Positions 1-5,718 of a DNA stretch of 5,856 nt are shown piece by piece (the stretch's first letter is position 1; each line of letters begins with the position of its first letter). Under the pieces are notes generated by a model. It saw only the letters and a program-made list of their open reading frames with translations, made no database searches and was not told the origin of the DNA. The stretch comes from an uncultured Spirochaetaceae bacterium (GTDB lineage: Bacteria > Spirochaetota > Spirochaetia > Sphaerochaetales > Sphaerochaetaceae). Position numbers and translations under genes: made by a program. The DNA is taken from contig CANRIJ010000098.1 of the NCBI GenBank assembly GCA_947630635.1, positions 1 to 5,856 on the forward strand. The letters run 5' to 3'.

Positions 1-300
1 TCACTGCCTCTGACAGGAAGCGGAATATCGGCCACTCCTGCGCTCATCAATCCGTTCGGATCGATTGAGCTCAGCCTCACACCGACTGGAACGAAGGCCG
101 CAATCTCCAACATCGACGGCATAAGCCTTACAACGCTGAATACCAATCTGTCATCCGGGCTTACCCAGATTGTGTGGAACAATAGCACTGGCATAGCAAT
201 CGGAGATAACTCCGGTATCAAGAAGGCCACATTCGCAGGCACATACGATGCTGAGAGCTCTGTATTCACAGTTTCATCTGTGGCGTTCTCAGCAACCTAG
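1..300 (+). CDS. 3' end of a Ser/Thr-rich, probably exported surface protein (partial)
   Basis: An open frame runs from the first base to a TAG at 298-300, giving about 99 residues with no start in the window. The product is rich in Ser, Thr, Gly, Ala, Ile and Leu, has almost no Cys and few charged residues, and looks like repetitive beta-strand secreted or surface protein (it ends FTVSSVAFSAT). There is no LPXTG signal, C-terminal membrane helix or other anchor, so any anchoring would have to be N-terminal, for example by a lipid. Base composition is near balanced to GC-rich, unlike the ATPase gene that follows on the other strand. I do not recognise a family. The stop codon is followed at once by a 71-bp element that also follows the frame ending at 2523, suggesting both genes belong to one array. 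Exported location is inferred from composition only. Confidence 0.7.
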   Translation, partial: SLPLTGSGISATPALINPFGSIELSLTPTGTKAAISNIDGISLTTLNTNLSSGLTQIVWNNSTGIAIGDNSGIKKATFAGTYDAESSVFTVSSVAFSAT

Positions 301-371
301 TATTACCTTCTCCCCCTCTTCCGCCATTATGCATAGGCAGAGGGCGCCATATGGAAGGAGAGAGATGGAGA
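301..371 (+). repeat. Conserved 3'-flank element, copy A (structured, possible bidirectional terminator)
   Basis: These 71 bp match 2524-2594 with 3 mismatches and no gaps, and both copies start at the base after a stop codon. A stem can form on either strand: CCCTCT and GCC pair with GGC and AGAGGG around a loop of about 10 nt (ATTATGCATA), with a TCC bulge. CTTCC/GGAAG is a competing pair. No T-tract follows, so it is not a classic intrinsic terminator. It lies between two convergent genes (frame ending at 300, ATPase ending at 378) and could stop transcription from both sides. A recombination site is the alternative. Confidence 0.65.
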
Positions 372-377
372 GAATAA

Positions 378-1670
378 TCATAAATACAACTTGGTGAAAT
401 CGTTTTCAAAGAAATCTTTGAGTCCCATTATGTATATGCCGTCCTCATCAAAATGTGGATATAGCGTGTCCTTAGTAATTATTGCCTTGGGAAAAGAATC
501 CTTGATGCTCATCAAGCCTCGCTTTTCTCTCATTAGCTTATCCAGGTCAGTGATATCATAGGCGGATTGGATATAGATTCTGAAATTGCCCTTTTCTGCA
601 ATGAAATCAACCTCTGCATTTTTTCTGATTGTCTTGCCTGTATTGTCCCTGTCATATATTTCCAAGGCACCTGCAAATACCTTATAGCCTCTATATCTGA
701 GTTCGTTGTATATGAGATTCTCCATTATGTGCGGAGCTTCTGGCTGCATCATCTTCACTGCGGCATTTCTGAGTCCTAAATCCTCCCAGTAGTATTTTCT
801 TGTTGAGTTGATTAGCTTGAGTCCTTTGACATTTCTTCTTTCTGCCTCATCTATTAGAAATGACTCTTCAAATAGCCCAACGTATTTTTTAATGGTCTCC
901 AATGACATATTTTTCATTCCATTGCTTTTGAAGGCATTTAAAATACGGCTTGGATTGGTAAAGGAGCCTATATTTGATGATAGGAATCTTATTACGTCTC
1001 TCAGACCATCATCTGAGCCATATAAAAGCGACCTATCGCGTATATCGCGAATATATGTGGTGTCTATAAGAGATGAGAGATATTCCTCTTTTTCGTGGAA
1101 ATCCTCCATCAAAACGACATAGGGAAGCCCTCCAAAAGTCATATATTCATCTATGGGATTATCGCTTTTGGCATAAGGCTCAAACTCCTTGTATTCCAGC
1201 GGTCTTAGATGAATGTAGCTTGCACGTCCCCTGAATTCTGTCGCAATATCAGAGGAAAGCATTCTGGAATTGCTTCCGGTTACGTAGATATCAAGGCCTT
1301 CGATATGCATTAGCCCAATGATAAGATCGATAAAGTTCATGGTGCTTCCATCGGAGAGAATTCTATTTCTGATATTCTGCACTTCATCGATAATCAAATA
1401 CCGCTCCTTGCCATCTTCGGCCCATGATTTTATATATCTAGACAACTCGTCATAGACTCTGAACTCATAGCAGGATTCGCTTTCGAGATCTATATTCAGT
1501 ATTCTCTCTTTTGGGATGCCTTTCTCGATTAACGCATTTTTGAAGAGTTTATTCAGAAGAAATGACTTGCCGCTTCTTCTCAATCCAGTGACGACCTTTA
1601 TCAGTCTATTTCCGCGAAGCTCCATTAGCCTCTTAATATAAGAATCCCTTCTGATCACAGTATTGTTCAT
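378..1670 (-). CDS. AAA_14 / DUF4143 family ATPase with PD-(D/E)XK-like C-terminus
   Basis: This intact 430-residue protein has the full family layout. The Walker A motif is GLRRSGKS (29-36). Walker B is YLIIDEVQ (91-98, acidic pair D95-E96). A sensor-1-like strand is YVTGSNSRML (129-138), followed by an ATEFRGR segment (143-149) with arginine-finger-like residues. DUF4143 begins near residue 200 (YIRDIRDR). The C-terminal domain resembles a PD-(D/E)XK fold: E323 in YNEL, E353-V-D355-F, then YIQSAY where a nuclease would have ExK. IQ at that place is usual in this family, so nuclease activity is doubtful. The family is a cytoplasmic P-loop ATPase whose substrate is generally unknown. No Shine-Dalgarno precedes the ATG; a TATTAT box lies 6 nt upstream, so a leaderless message is possible. 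The gene is AT-rich compared with its plus-strand neighbours, which suggests transfer. It aligns along its whole length with the ATPase at 3922-5193. Confidence 0.93.
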   Translation of the reverse strand: MNNTVIRRDSYIKRLMELRGNRLIKVVTGLRRSGKSFLLNKLFKNALIEKGIPKERILNIDLESESCYEFRVYDELSRYIKSWAEDGKERYLIIDEVQNIRNRILSDGSTMNFIDLIIGLMHIEGLDIYVTGSNSRMLSSDIATEFRGRASYIHLRPLEYKEFEPYAKSDNPIDEYMTFGGLPYVVLMEDFHEKEEYLSSLIDTTYIRDIRDRSLLYGSDDGLRDVIRFLSSNIGSFTNPSRILNAFKSNGMKNMSLETIKKYVGLFEESFLIDEAERRNVKGLKLINSTRKYYWEDLGLRNAAVKMMQPEAPHIMENLIYNELRYRGYKVFAGALEIYDRDNTGKTIRKNAEVDFIAEKGNFRIYIQSAYDITDLDKLMREKRGLMSIKDSFPKAIITKDTLYPHFDEDGIYIMGLKDFFENDFTKLYL

Positions 1671-1719
1671 ATAGAGATAATAGCATCTTGTGTTATAAAT
1701 TTCTTATAAAATGTGGCAA
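1671..1719 (-). promoter_or_regulatory. Promoter region of the first ATPase
   Basis: Read on the minus strand, TTGCCA (1719-1714), a 16-bp spacer and TATAAC (1697-1692) match the sigma70 consensus at five of six positions each, placing a start about 15 nt before the ATG at 1670. A second possible -10 box, TATTAT (1682-1677), lies exactly 6 nt before the ATG and would give a leaderless message. No ribosome binding site is visible in either case. The TATTATCT...TAT block recurs just before the second ATPase start. Confidence 0.5.
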
Positions 1720-1723
1720 TACA
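1710..1723. repeat. 14-bp direct repeat AATGTGGCAATACA, copy 1
   Basis: The 14-mer recurs exactly, in the same orientation, at 3817-3830. This copy contains the -35 hexamer of the first ATPase promoter. The two copies bound a 2.1-kb segment holding the truncated surface-protein frame and the Rpn gene. A chance match is not excluded. Confidence 0.45.
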
Positions 1724-1752
1724 CAGTTTATAATAAATTATATACCTCCTAA

Positions 1753-2523
1753 CCGAGCGCTAAAAAGGATAGCAAAAAAAGAAATAAGCTCACCGTCCTC
1801 CAGGAGGGACAGACAAAGGTAGATGTCTCTGGAACAGCTGCGATAACTGGTCTTACAGGGGCCAATATTTCAAGCGGTAGCATTACGCTCGCCAACCCCA
1901 ATAGCGCAACAGAGGAGCTCGGAGTCATTTCTGCATCAATCGAGATGGAGTTTTCCTCAAATAGCTCTGCAGATGTATCTGGATGGGTAATTCTCAAAGA
2001 AGGAACTGCACTCTCAAGCGTGAATAAACTAGTATTCGAGAACCTCTCTGCCACAGTCGGAAATGCTACCGTCTCCAAGGTCGAAATCACAACAACCGAA
2101 GGCGAGGGAGCGCTGAGCACATCGGATGCAACAGTCACGGCAACCATAGAGGTTGAAGTTGCCGGTACCATATCATCTGGCAACCTCAAGATCGCAGAGA
2201 GCGGATCCCTCACAGTCAGCGGCTCTGCTACGTTGAGTCTAACAGAGACGGGTCTTGCCCTGACTGGAACTCCTACAAGCGCATCTGCTGCAGATGTCAC
2301 AATCACCATGTCCAGTAACACTGATGGAAAGATTGAGGGAACCCTGACAGTCAGTGCAAGTGCGACTGTCAATGTCTCAGCGCTGACTTGGACTAGCCTT
2401 AATGATATTGACTTTGCAGGAGTGAAAGTCACTGGCGTTACCCTTACAGGACAAACAGCAAGTGACAAATTCACTGCTGGAAGCAGTCAAGACAATGTGA
2501 CCATCACGGTCAAAGCTGACTAA
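1753..2523 (+). pseudogene. 5'-truncated Ser/Thr-rich surface-protein frame
   Basis: The frame is open from just after a TAA (1750-1752) to the TAA at 2521-2523, about 256 codons. It has no ATG, GTG or TTG before the ATG at 1945, and that ATG lacks a ribosome binding site and sits mid-domain. The residues before it have the same character (TKVDVSGTAAITGLTGANIS), so coding content clearly runs further upstream. The product is Ser/Thr/Val/Ala-rich with many short beta-type runs (SGSLTVSGSATLSLTETG), almost Cys-free, and has no signal peptide. It resembles the protein ending at 300 in style but is not obviously alignable with it. The same 71-bp element follows both. The 5' part appears to have been replaced by the upstream flank of the ATPase cassette. 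A short product from 1945 remains possible. No family recognised. Confidence 0.65.
1756..1777 (+). repeat. Bipartite motif AGCGCT-N8-TAGCAAAA, copy 1
   Basis: AGCGCT (1756-1761), eight variable bases and TAGCAAAA (1770-1777) recur with identical spacing and orientation at 5726-5747. Each copy lies on the 5' (right-hand) side of an ATPase gene and next to a plus-strand frame that has no start codon. This fits a shared cassette end, but with only two copies it is inference. Confidence 0.35.
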
Positions 2524-2594
2524 TATTCCCTTCTCCTCCTCTTCCGCCATTATGCATAGGCAGAGGGCGCCATATGGAAGAAGAGAGATGGAGA
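2524..2594 (+). repeat. Conserved 3'-flank element, copy B
   Basis: This is the second copy of the element at 301-371, with 68 of 71 positions identical. One of the three changes (C to T at 2537) turns a G-C pair of the proposed stem into G-U, so the fold is kept. It follows the TAA of the truncated surface-protein frame directly. Likely role: 3'-end structure or terminator of this gene family, or a homology tract for recombination between family members. Confidence 0.65.
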
Positions 2595-2715
2595 TAGATA
2601 ATGCTTCTATGCCAAAAACAGAGATAAACATATAAAGAAGAGCATTTGTCTGTATTGTCCATTGGCGTCATTTGCCTCCATGAAAACAATTTCATGAAAA
2701 ATTTCCTTAAAAATT
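2595..2715. other. AT-rich non-coding stretch upstream of the Rpn promoter
   Basis: No convincing gene is present. An imperfect inverted repeat pairs AATGCTTCT (2600-2608) with AGAAGAGCATT (2636-2646) across a 2-nt bulge and could be a weak hairpin. CATGAAAA occurs twice at about 2680-2700. Nothing else stands out. Confidence 0.4.
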
Positions 2716-2744
2716 TTGATTTTCTTAAATACCAAAGATATAAA
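2716..2744 (+). promoter_or_regulatory. Sigma70-like promoter for the Rpn-family gene
   Basis: TTGATT (2716-2721), a 17-bp spacer and TATAAA (2739-2744) make a good sigma70-type promoter pointing at the start codon at 2879. Transcription would begin near 2751 and leave a leader of about 128 nt. Confidence 0.5.
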
Positions 2745-2774
2745 TTCCTATACTGCAATGAATTGATAAATCGT

Positions 2775-2856
2775 GAGAATGTGAGATTATTTCTCGGCGG
2801 GGGCTCCCATAGGCCTCAGAACGCCCTCTTTATTTGGCAAAATCGAGAATTTTTTT
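2775..2856 (+). promoter_or_regulatory. Possible attenuator in the Rpn leader
   Basis: TTCTCG (2791-2796) can pair with CGAGAA (2844-2849), which is followed directly by seven T residues (2850-2856), like an intrinsic terminator. An inner GGCG/CGCC pair (2796-2799 with 2822-2825) is possible, overlapping the first stem by one base. The same TTCTC can instead pair with GAGAA at 2775-2779, so the two folds exclude each other. The stems are short and the loop is long, so this is tentative. Confidence 0.3.
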
Positions 2857-2868
2857 GTATTAGCTTAT

Positions 2869-2881
2869 GGAGGGAGCTATG
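2869..2881 (+). promoter_or_regulatory. Shine-Dalgarno and start codon of the full-length Rpn gene
   Basis: GGAGG (2869-2873) lies 5 nt before the ATG at 2879-2881. This is the only strong ribosome binding site next to a plus-strand start in the window. It identifies 2879, not the ATG at 3047, as the original start of the Rpn-family gene. Confidence 0.7.
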
Positions 2882-3022
2882 AAGAGAAAAAGACTCCGCA
2901 GCAAAAGGAGGATGGCAAGGCTTCTCATGGAGAGCCTCAGCATGTACGACTCAAGCCTCTTCTCTCTGTCTGAAAGGAGGAGCCCCGGGGTCATAGAGGC
3001 CATTCTTTCCAGAGCGCTTTAA
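2879..3022 (+). pseudogene. N-terminal fragment of Rpn/PDDEXK_2 protein, cut off by an in-frame TAA
   Basis: This 47-residue frame begins with a basic stretch (MKRKRLRSKRR), continues SMYDSSLFSLSERRS and GVIEAILSRAL, and ends at TAA 3020-3022. It has a strong ribosome binding site and is in the same reading frame as 3047-3706. Reading through the stop joins ILSRAL to RGIGIESAM and then YQIPGLSGKSVRLD. This is how PDDEXK_2 proteins begin: a leading helix near LFSL, a helix near VIEAIL, then the SVRLD strand. The simplest reading is a nonsense mutation at codon 48 of one gene of about 275 codons. A separate small gene is less likely because the fragment lacks an independent fold. A base-calling error at one position would also explain it. 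Confidence 0.7.
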
Positions 3023-3046
3023 AGAGGGATCGGCATAGAGAGCGCC

Positions 3047-3706
3047 ATGGCGGAATACCAGATACCGGGGCTCTCCGGGAAGTCCGTCAGGCTGGATGCA
3101 TTTGCCATAGGAAGAGACAGTGGCATCTATGGCATAGAGATGCAGAGGCGGGGAGAGAGGATGGGGCCGAAGAGGATCGCCTACTACCAGGCAGCCCTCA
3201 CCATGGAGAGCCTCAGGAAGGGGGAGGACTACGGCAGCCTGCCGGACAGGTGCCTTGTGGTCTTCTTCGAGAAGGGGATACCGGGAATGAGGGACCCTGT
3301 GGAGGTGTTTGTCACAAAGAACAGTGAGACGAATATTCCATTTGAGGACGGGAGCATGGCCGTCCTGGTGGATGGAAGCTACAGGGGAGAGGATGAGCTA
3401 GGAGTCCTATTGAGGGATCTCAGCGAGAGCGATCCGGACAAGATCGCCACTGGCGAGATCAGGGAGCAGATGCTATATTTCAAGAGAGGAGAGGGAAGAA
3501 GAGAGATGAGCGAGAAAGTAGAGAATCTCATGAATGAGTATCTCAGTGAGTATCTGGATGAGTACAGGGAGGAGTTCATTGAGATAGGAAGAGCAGAGGG
3601 TAAGACTGAAGGTAGAGCCGAGTATAGCAGGGAAATAGCCGATAAGATGATTGGCAGGGGCTACTCCAAGGAGCAGATATACGACCTTACCGGAGTAGAG
3701 CTCTAA
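3047..3706 (+). CDS. Rpn / PD-(D/E)XK_2 family nuclease (transposase-like), main part after the internal stop
   Basis: This frame gives 219 residues from an ATG with no good ribosome binding site. The core nuclease motifs are present: SVRLD with D17, then the E31-M-Q33 strand (YGIEMQRR), where Q replaces the usual Lys as is common in this family. PKRIAYYQ follows near 45, then the signature LRKGEDYGSLPD. A charged helical tail (154-219) has MNEYLSEYLDEY and the GRAEGKTEGRAE pattern typical of the family. Members are annotated as Rpn recombination-promoting nucleases or PD-(D/E)XK transposases; the studied enterobacterial Rpn proteins are DNA endonucleases with anti-phage roles. About 56 N-terminal residues lie upstream of the TAA at 3020-3022. 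The protein is therefore probably non-functional unless the stop is read through or the short form suffices. The coding strand is purine-rich. An intrinsic terminator follows. Confidence 0.8.
   Translation: MAEYQIPGLSGKSVRLDAFAIGRDSGIYGIEMQRRGERMGPKRIAYYQAALTMESLRKGEDYGSLPDRCLVVFFEKGIPGMRDPVEVFVTKNSETNIPFEDGSMAVLVDGSYRGEDELGVLLRDLSESDPDKIATGEIREQMLYFKRGEGRREMSEKVENLMNEYLSEYLDEYREEFIEIGRAEGKTEGRAEYSREIADKMIGRGYSKEQIYDLTGVEL
3474..3706 (+). other. Possible internal promoter and start for a 66-residue C-terminal Rpn product
   Basis: Inside the Rpn gene, TG-C-TATATT is an extended -10 element with its hexamer at 3474-3479; a poor -35 (TGGCGA, 3451-3456) lies 17 bp upstream. GGAGAGGG (3488-3495) precedes an in-frame ATG at 3506 by 10 nt. 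Translation from 3506 would give 66 residues covering exactly the helical C-terminal tail. Enterobacterial rpn genes make a short in-frame C-terminal protein (RpnS) that blocks the full-length nuclease; this layout is similar but from a different Pfam branch. The purine-rich coding sequence could mimic a ribosome binding site by chance. Confidence 0.3.
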
Positions 3707-3745
3707 GAGCAACTGATATTTTATTGTCAATCTCAAACTGAGCAG

Positions 3746-3778
3746 AGGGATGCCGGTGATTCGGCATCCCTTCTTTTA
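3746..3778 (+). terminator. Intrinsic terminator of the Rpn gene
   Basis: AGGGATGCCG (3746-3755) and CGGCATCCCT (3762-3771) form a perfect 10-bp stem with a 6-nt loop, followed by TCTTTTAT. It lies 40 bp after the TAA at 3706. There is no matching T-tract on the minus strand, so it serves the plus-strand gene. Confidence 0.92.
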
Positions 3779-3816
3779 TGGCATTTATATGAATCCTTTG
3801 CTATGGATTTATCAAG

Positions 3817-3830
3817 AATGTGGCAATACA
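3817..3830. repeat. 14-bp direct repeat AATGTGGCAATACA, copy 2
   Basis: This is an exact copy of 1710-1723. It lies between the Rpn terminator and the 3' end of the second ATPase, in AT-rich sequence without a gene. Read on the minus strand it again offers TTGCCA, but no good -10 follows at the proper spacing and there is no minus-strand gene downstream. Confidence 0.45.
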
Positions 3831-3921
3831 ATTTGTGAGAAATCAAATCTTGTTTTACTTTTAGATTAAGCTTGTTAGATACATTTGTTTCGCTTTTAAA
3901 TAGAACAAGGCTGTATTCAAG

Positions 3922-5193
3922 TCAGAAGCTGAGAACTCCTTGAGGATCCATAAGGAAATCAGATAGCGATGACATGAGTATTCCGTGCTCATTGTAGTGA
4001 ATCTTAATTGCATCGTTTATGATTATCATCTTCTTAAAGGAATCGTTGATTTTAAGTAGTGATGCCTCTTCTTGCTTAAGCTTTTCTTCATTGTCTATGT
4101 GGTATGCCGCCTGGATATAGTATTTTCTGCTTCCCATATTCGCGACAAAATCAACTTCAAGCTGCTTTCTCTTTGAGATGCCATTTTCTTTGGTATTTAC
4201 TTCCACGCTTCCTACATCCACTGAATAGCCATTAAGTCTGAGTTCATTGTAGATGATATTCTCCATGATATGGCTATATTCAATCTGGCGAAATGACAGT
4301 ATGGCATTTCTGAGTCCCGTATCTACAAAGTAGTATTTCAATAGAGAGCTGATGTGCTTTTTCCCTTTAATGTCATATTTAATCGCTTTCTCTATTAGGA
4401 AGGAATCCTCTAGATAATCCAAATAGGAAGAGATTGTATTAGAGCTCAATTTCAGATTCTTCTCTGAATTGAAGGTGTTCATAAGCCTATTTGGATTATT
4501 TAGAGATCCTATAGATGAAGCGAGTATTTCCGTCAGCTCATTAATTTCAGCATTTCCCTTTAGGTTATAGCGATTGACTATATCAGCGATATAGGTAATC
4601 GAAAAGAGATCTTTCAGGTATTTTGACTTATCGGCGTCGGACTTCATTGCAAGAGCCAGTGGCATACCTCCGTATGTCGCATATTCAATCCATGCGTCGC
4701 TAAATGGAGTATTTGGAGAAAGCGCAGAGTAAAATTCAGAGAAGGAGAGAGGGTAGACTCTGATTTCGTCTCCTCGACCTCTGAATTCGGTTGCTATATC
4801 GCTTGATAAAAACCTGGAGTTGCTACCTGTTACATAGATATCGACATTTGGGAGGTGCAAAAGTCCGTTTAGAACTCCCTCAAAGTCATTTACGAGCTGT
4901 ATTTCATCAAGAAGAATATAATAGACCGAGTCATCCTTAACCTTCTCTTTGATATATCTGTAAAGGTTGTCGGGATCTCTCAGGTCTTTGTTTCCATAGT
5001 CATCAAGCGATGCCTTTATGATGTGTTCTGGACTGACTTCCTTATTGGTCAGATGCCTAGTGAAGATAACATTCAATAGATATGATTTGCCGCATCTTCT
5101 GATGCCGGTAATAATCTTTATAAGACCATTTCCCTCATGATCTATTAATCTCTTTAGGTATAAATCACGCTTAATTTCCATACGCCTACCCAT
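3922..5193 (-). CDS. AAA_14 / DUF4143 family ATPase, second paralogue
   Basis: This intact 423-residue paralogue of the ATPase at 378-1670 has the same domain order. Walker A is GIRRCGKS (30-37). Walker B is YYILLDEIQ (91-99, D96-E97). The sensor strand is YVTGSNSRFL (120-129), followed by ATEFRGRG (134-141). DUF4143 starts near 200 (YIADIVNR). The PD-(D/E)XK-like tail has E317 in YNEL, E346-V-D348-F and YYIQAAY. In both proteins EVDF lies exactly 78 residues from the C-terminus. The ATG at 5193 is favoured because its N-terminus then matches the paralogue in length; M5 (codon at 5179-5181) is an alternative. No Shine-Dalgarno is seen. The clear divergence between the two proteins shows an old duplication or two separate acquisitions, not a recent tandem copy. 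The gene is AT-rich compared with the Rpn gene. Its substrate is unknown. Confidence 0.93.
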   Translation of the reverse strand: MGRRMEIKRDLYLKRLIDHEGNGLIKIITGIRRCGKSYLLNVIFTRHLTNKEVSPEHIIKASLDDYGNKDLRDPDNLYRYIKEKVKDDSVYYILLDEIQLVNDFEGVLNGLLHLPNVDIYVTGSNSRFLSSDIATEFRGRGDEIRVYPLSFSEFYSALSPNTPFSDAWIEYATYGGMPLALAMKSDADKSKYLKDLFSITYIADIVNRYNLKGNAEINELTEILASSIGSLNNPNRLMNTFNSEKNLKLSSNTISSYLDYLEDSFLIEKAIKYDIKGKKHISSLLKYYFVDTGLRNAILSFRQIEYSHIMENIIYNELRLNGYSVDVGSVEVNTKENGISKRKQLEVDFVANMGSRKYYIQAAYHIDNEEKLKQEEASLLKINDSFKKMIIINDAIKIHYNEHGILMSSLSDFLMDPQGVLSF

Positions 5194-5291
5194 GCATATA
5201 GATAATATATCATTTATTTAAAATTTTTGCGTATTTACGCATTTTCTCTAAATATGGTTATTATCTATATTTTTTAGGAATTTACGCATTT
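5194..5291 (-). promoter_or_regulatory. Control region of the second ATPase with palindromic operator-like site
   Basis: TGCGTA-TT-TACGCA (5228-5241) is a dyad with perfect 6-bp arms lying 35 to 48 bp upstream of the ATG, over the expected -35 region. Its half-site recurs as a 12-bp direct repeat ATTTACGCATTT (5233-5244 and 5280-5291, 47 bp apart). A perfect 12-bp inverted repeat, ATATAGATAATA (5196-5207) and TATTATCTATAT (5259-5270), brackets the dyad. The left arm contains the TATTAT box just before the ATG. The pattern suggests autoregulation or control by a small dimeric DNA-binding protein that is not encoded here. Confidence 0.5.
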
Positions 5292-5655
5292 GAATCAAGG
5301 CAAAAGACTGATATTAATATAACTGAGGGCATATTTGATTCTCTTGCATCAATGGGTGAGTTAATGTTGATAAGGTTTAGCGTGATTTAGGAGTTTGGCG
5401 ATAACAATTGACCCTATGATACTTATAAGAAACACTAGGGAAGCTTGAGAAAAGGAATGAAAGAGAATAGTGGAATGCTTTCATTAAATGGCGAAGCTGG
5501 ATGCTCCTAGAAGCAGAAGGGAGACTCTAAGGGGTGAATCCGTGAGGAGAGGAAGGATAATTTGGAATTCTCAGAAAGATAGGATTCTAATTATTTTTTC
5601 AAGATTGCTAGATGAAATAAGGCATATAGATATTTGAGTTGTATGTCATAGGAAA
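5292..5655. other. AT-rich non-coding stretch
   Basis: No gene is supported. Plus-strand frames are a dozen or so codons long (for example 5352-5390) and lack ribosome binding sites. A small 5-bp hairpin is possible at 5505-5523 (CTCCT/AGGAG). I saw no recognisable remnant of the neighbouring ATPase or surface-protein genes. Confidence 0.4.
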
Positions 5656-5686
5656 AGAATTTCCGAAAAGGTGTTCCGGAAATTCT
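5656..5686. repeat. Perfect 10-bp inverted repeat (hairpin)
   Basis: AGAATTTCCG (5656-5665) and CGGAAATTCT (5677-5686) are perfect complements around an 11-nt loop. Neither strand has a strong T-tract after it (four T on the minus strand), so it is not a clear terminator. It lies about 100 bp before the lipoprotein frame and could be a protein-binding site or leader hairpin. Confidence 0.55.
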
Positions 5687-5718
5687 AAAGTAGAATGAGA
5701 AATACATATCTGTTTTAA

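Noticed and set aside
567..1122. Two plus-strand open frames opposite the first ATPase
   Set aside because: They are shadows of a clearly conserved minus-strand gene and lack ribosome binding sites.
371..1760. Target-site duplication or terminal inverted repeats around the first ATPase
   Set aside because: I compared both flanks and found no convincing short direct repeat or terminal inverted repeat, and no transposase of a known IS family.
1749..2474. Long minus-strand open frame opposite the surface-protein frame
   Set aside because: It is the antisense shadow of a Ser/Thr-rich, low-stop coding region. It has no domain character, and the plus-strand frame has the coherent composition and the shared 3' element.
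2646..2882. Plus-strand open frame from a TTG start
   Set aside because: It runs through the Rpn promoter and leader, ends over the true ATG at 2879, and shows no protein-like pattern.
3379..3736. Two minus-strand open frames opposite the Rpn gene
   Set aside because: They are antisense to the purine-rich Rpn coding strand; one overlaps the stop region and neither has a start context.
1671..5220. Archaeal origin, suggested by TATA-like boxes about 25 bp before both ATPase starts
   Set aside because: The intrinsic terminator at 3746-3778, the Shine-Dalgarno at 2869 and the lipobox at 5796 are bacterial; the AT-rich boxes also fit bacterial -10 elements.
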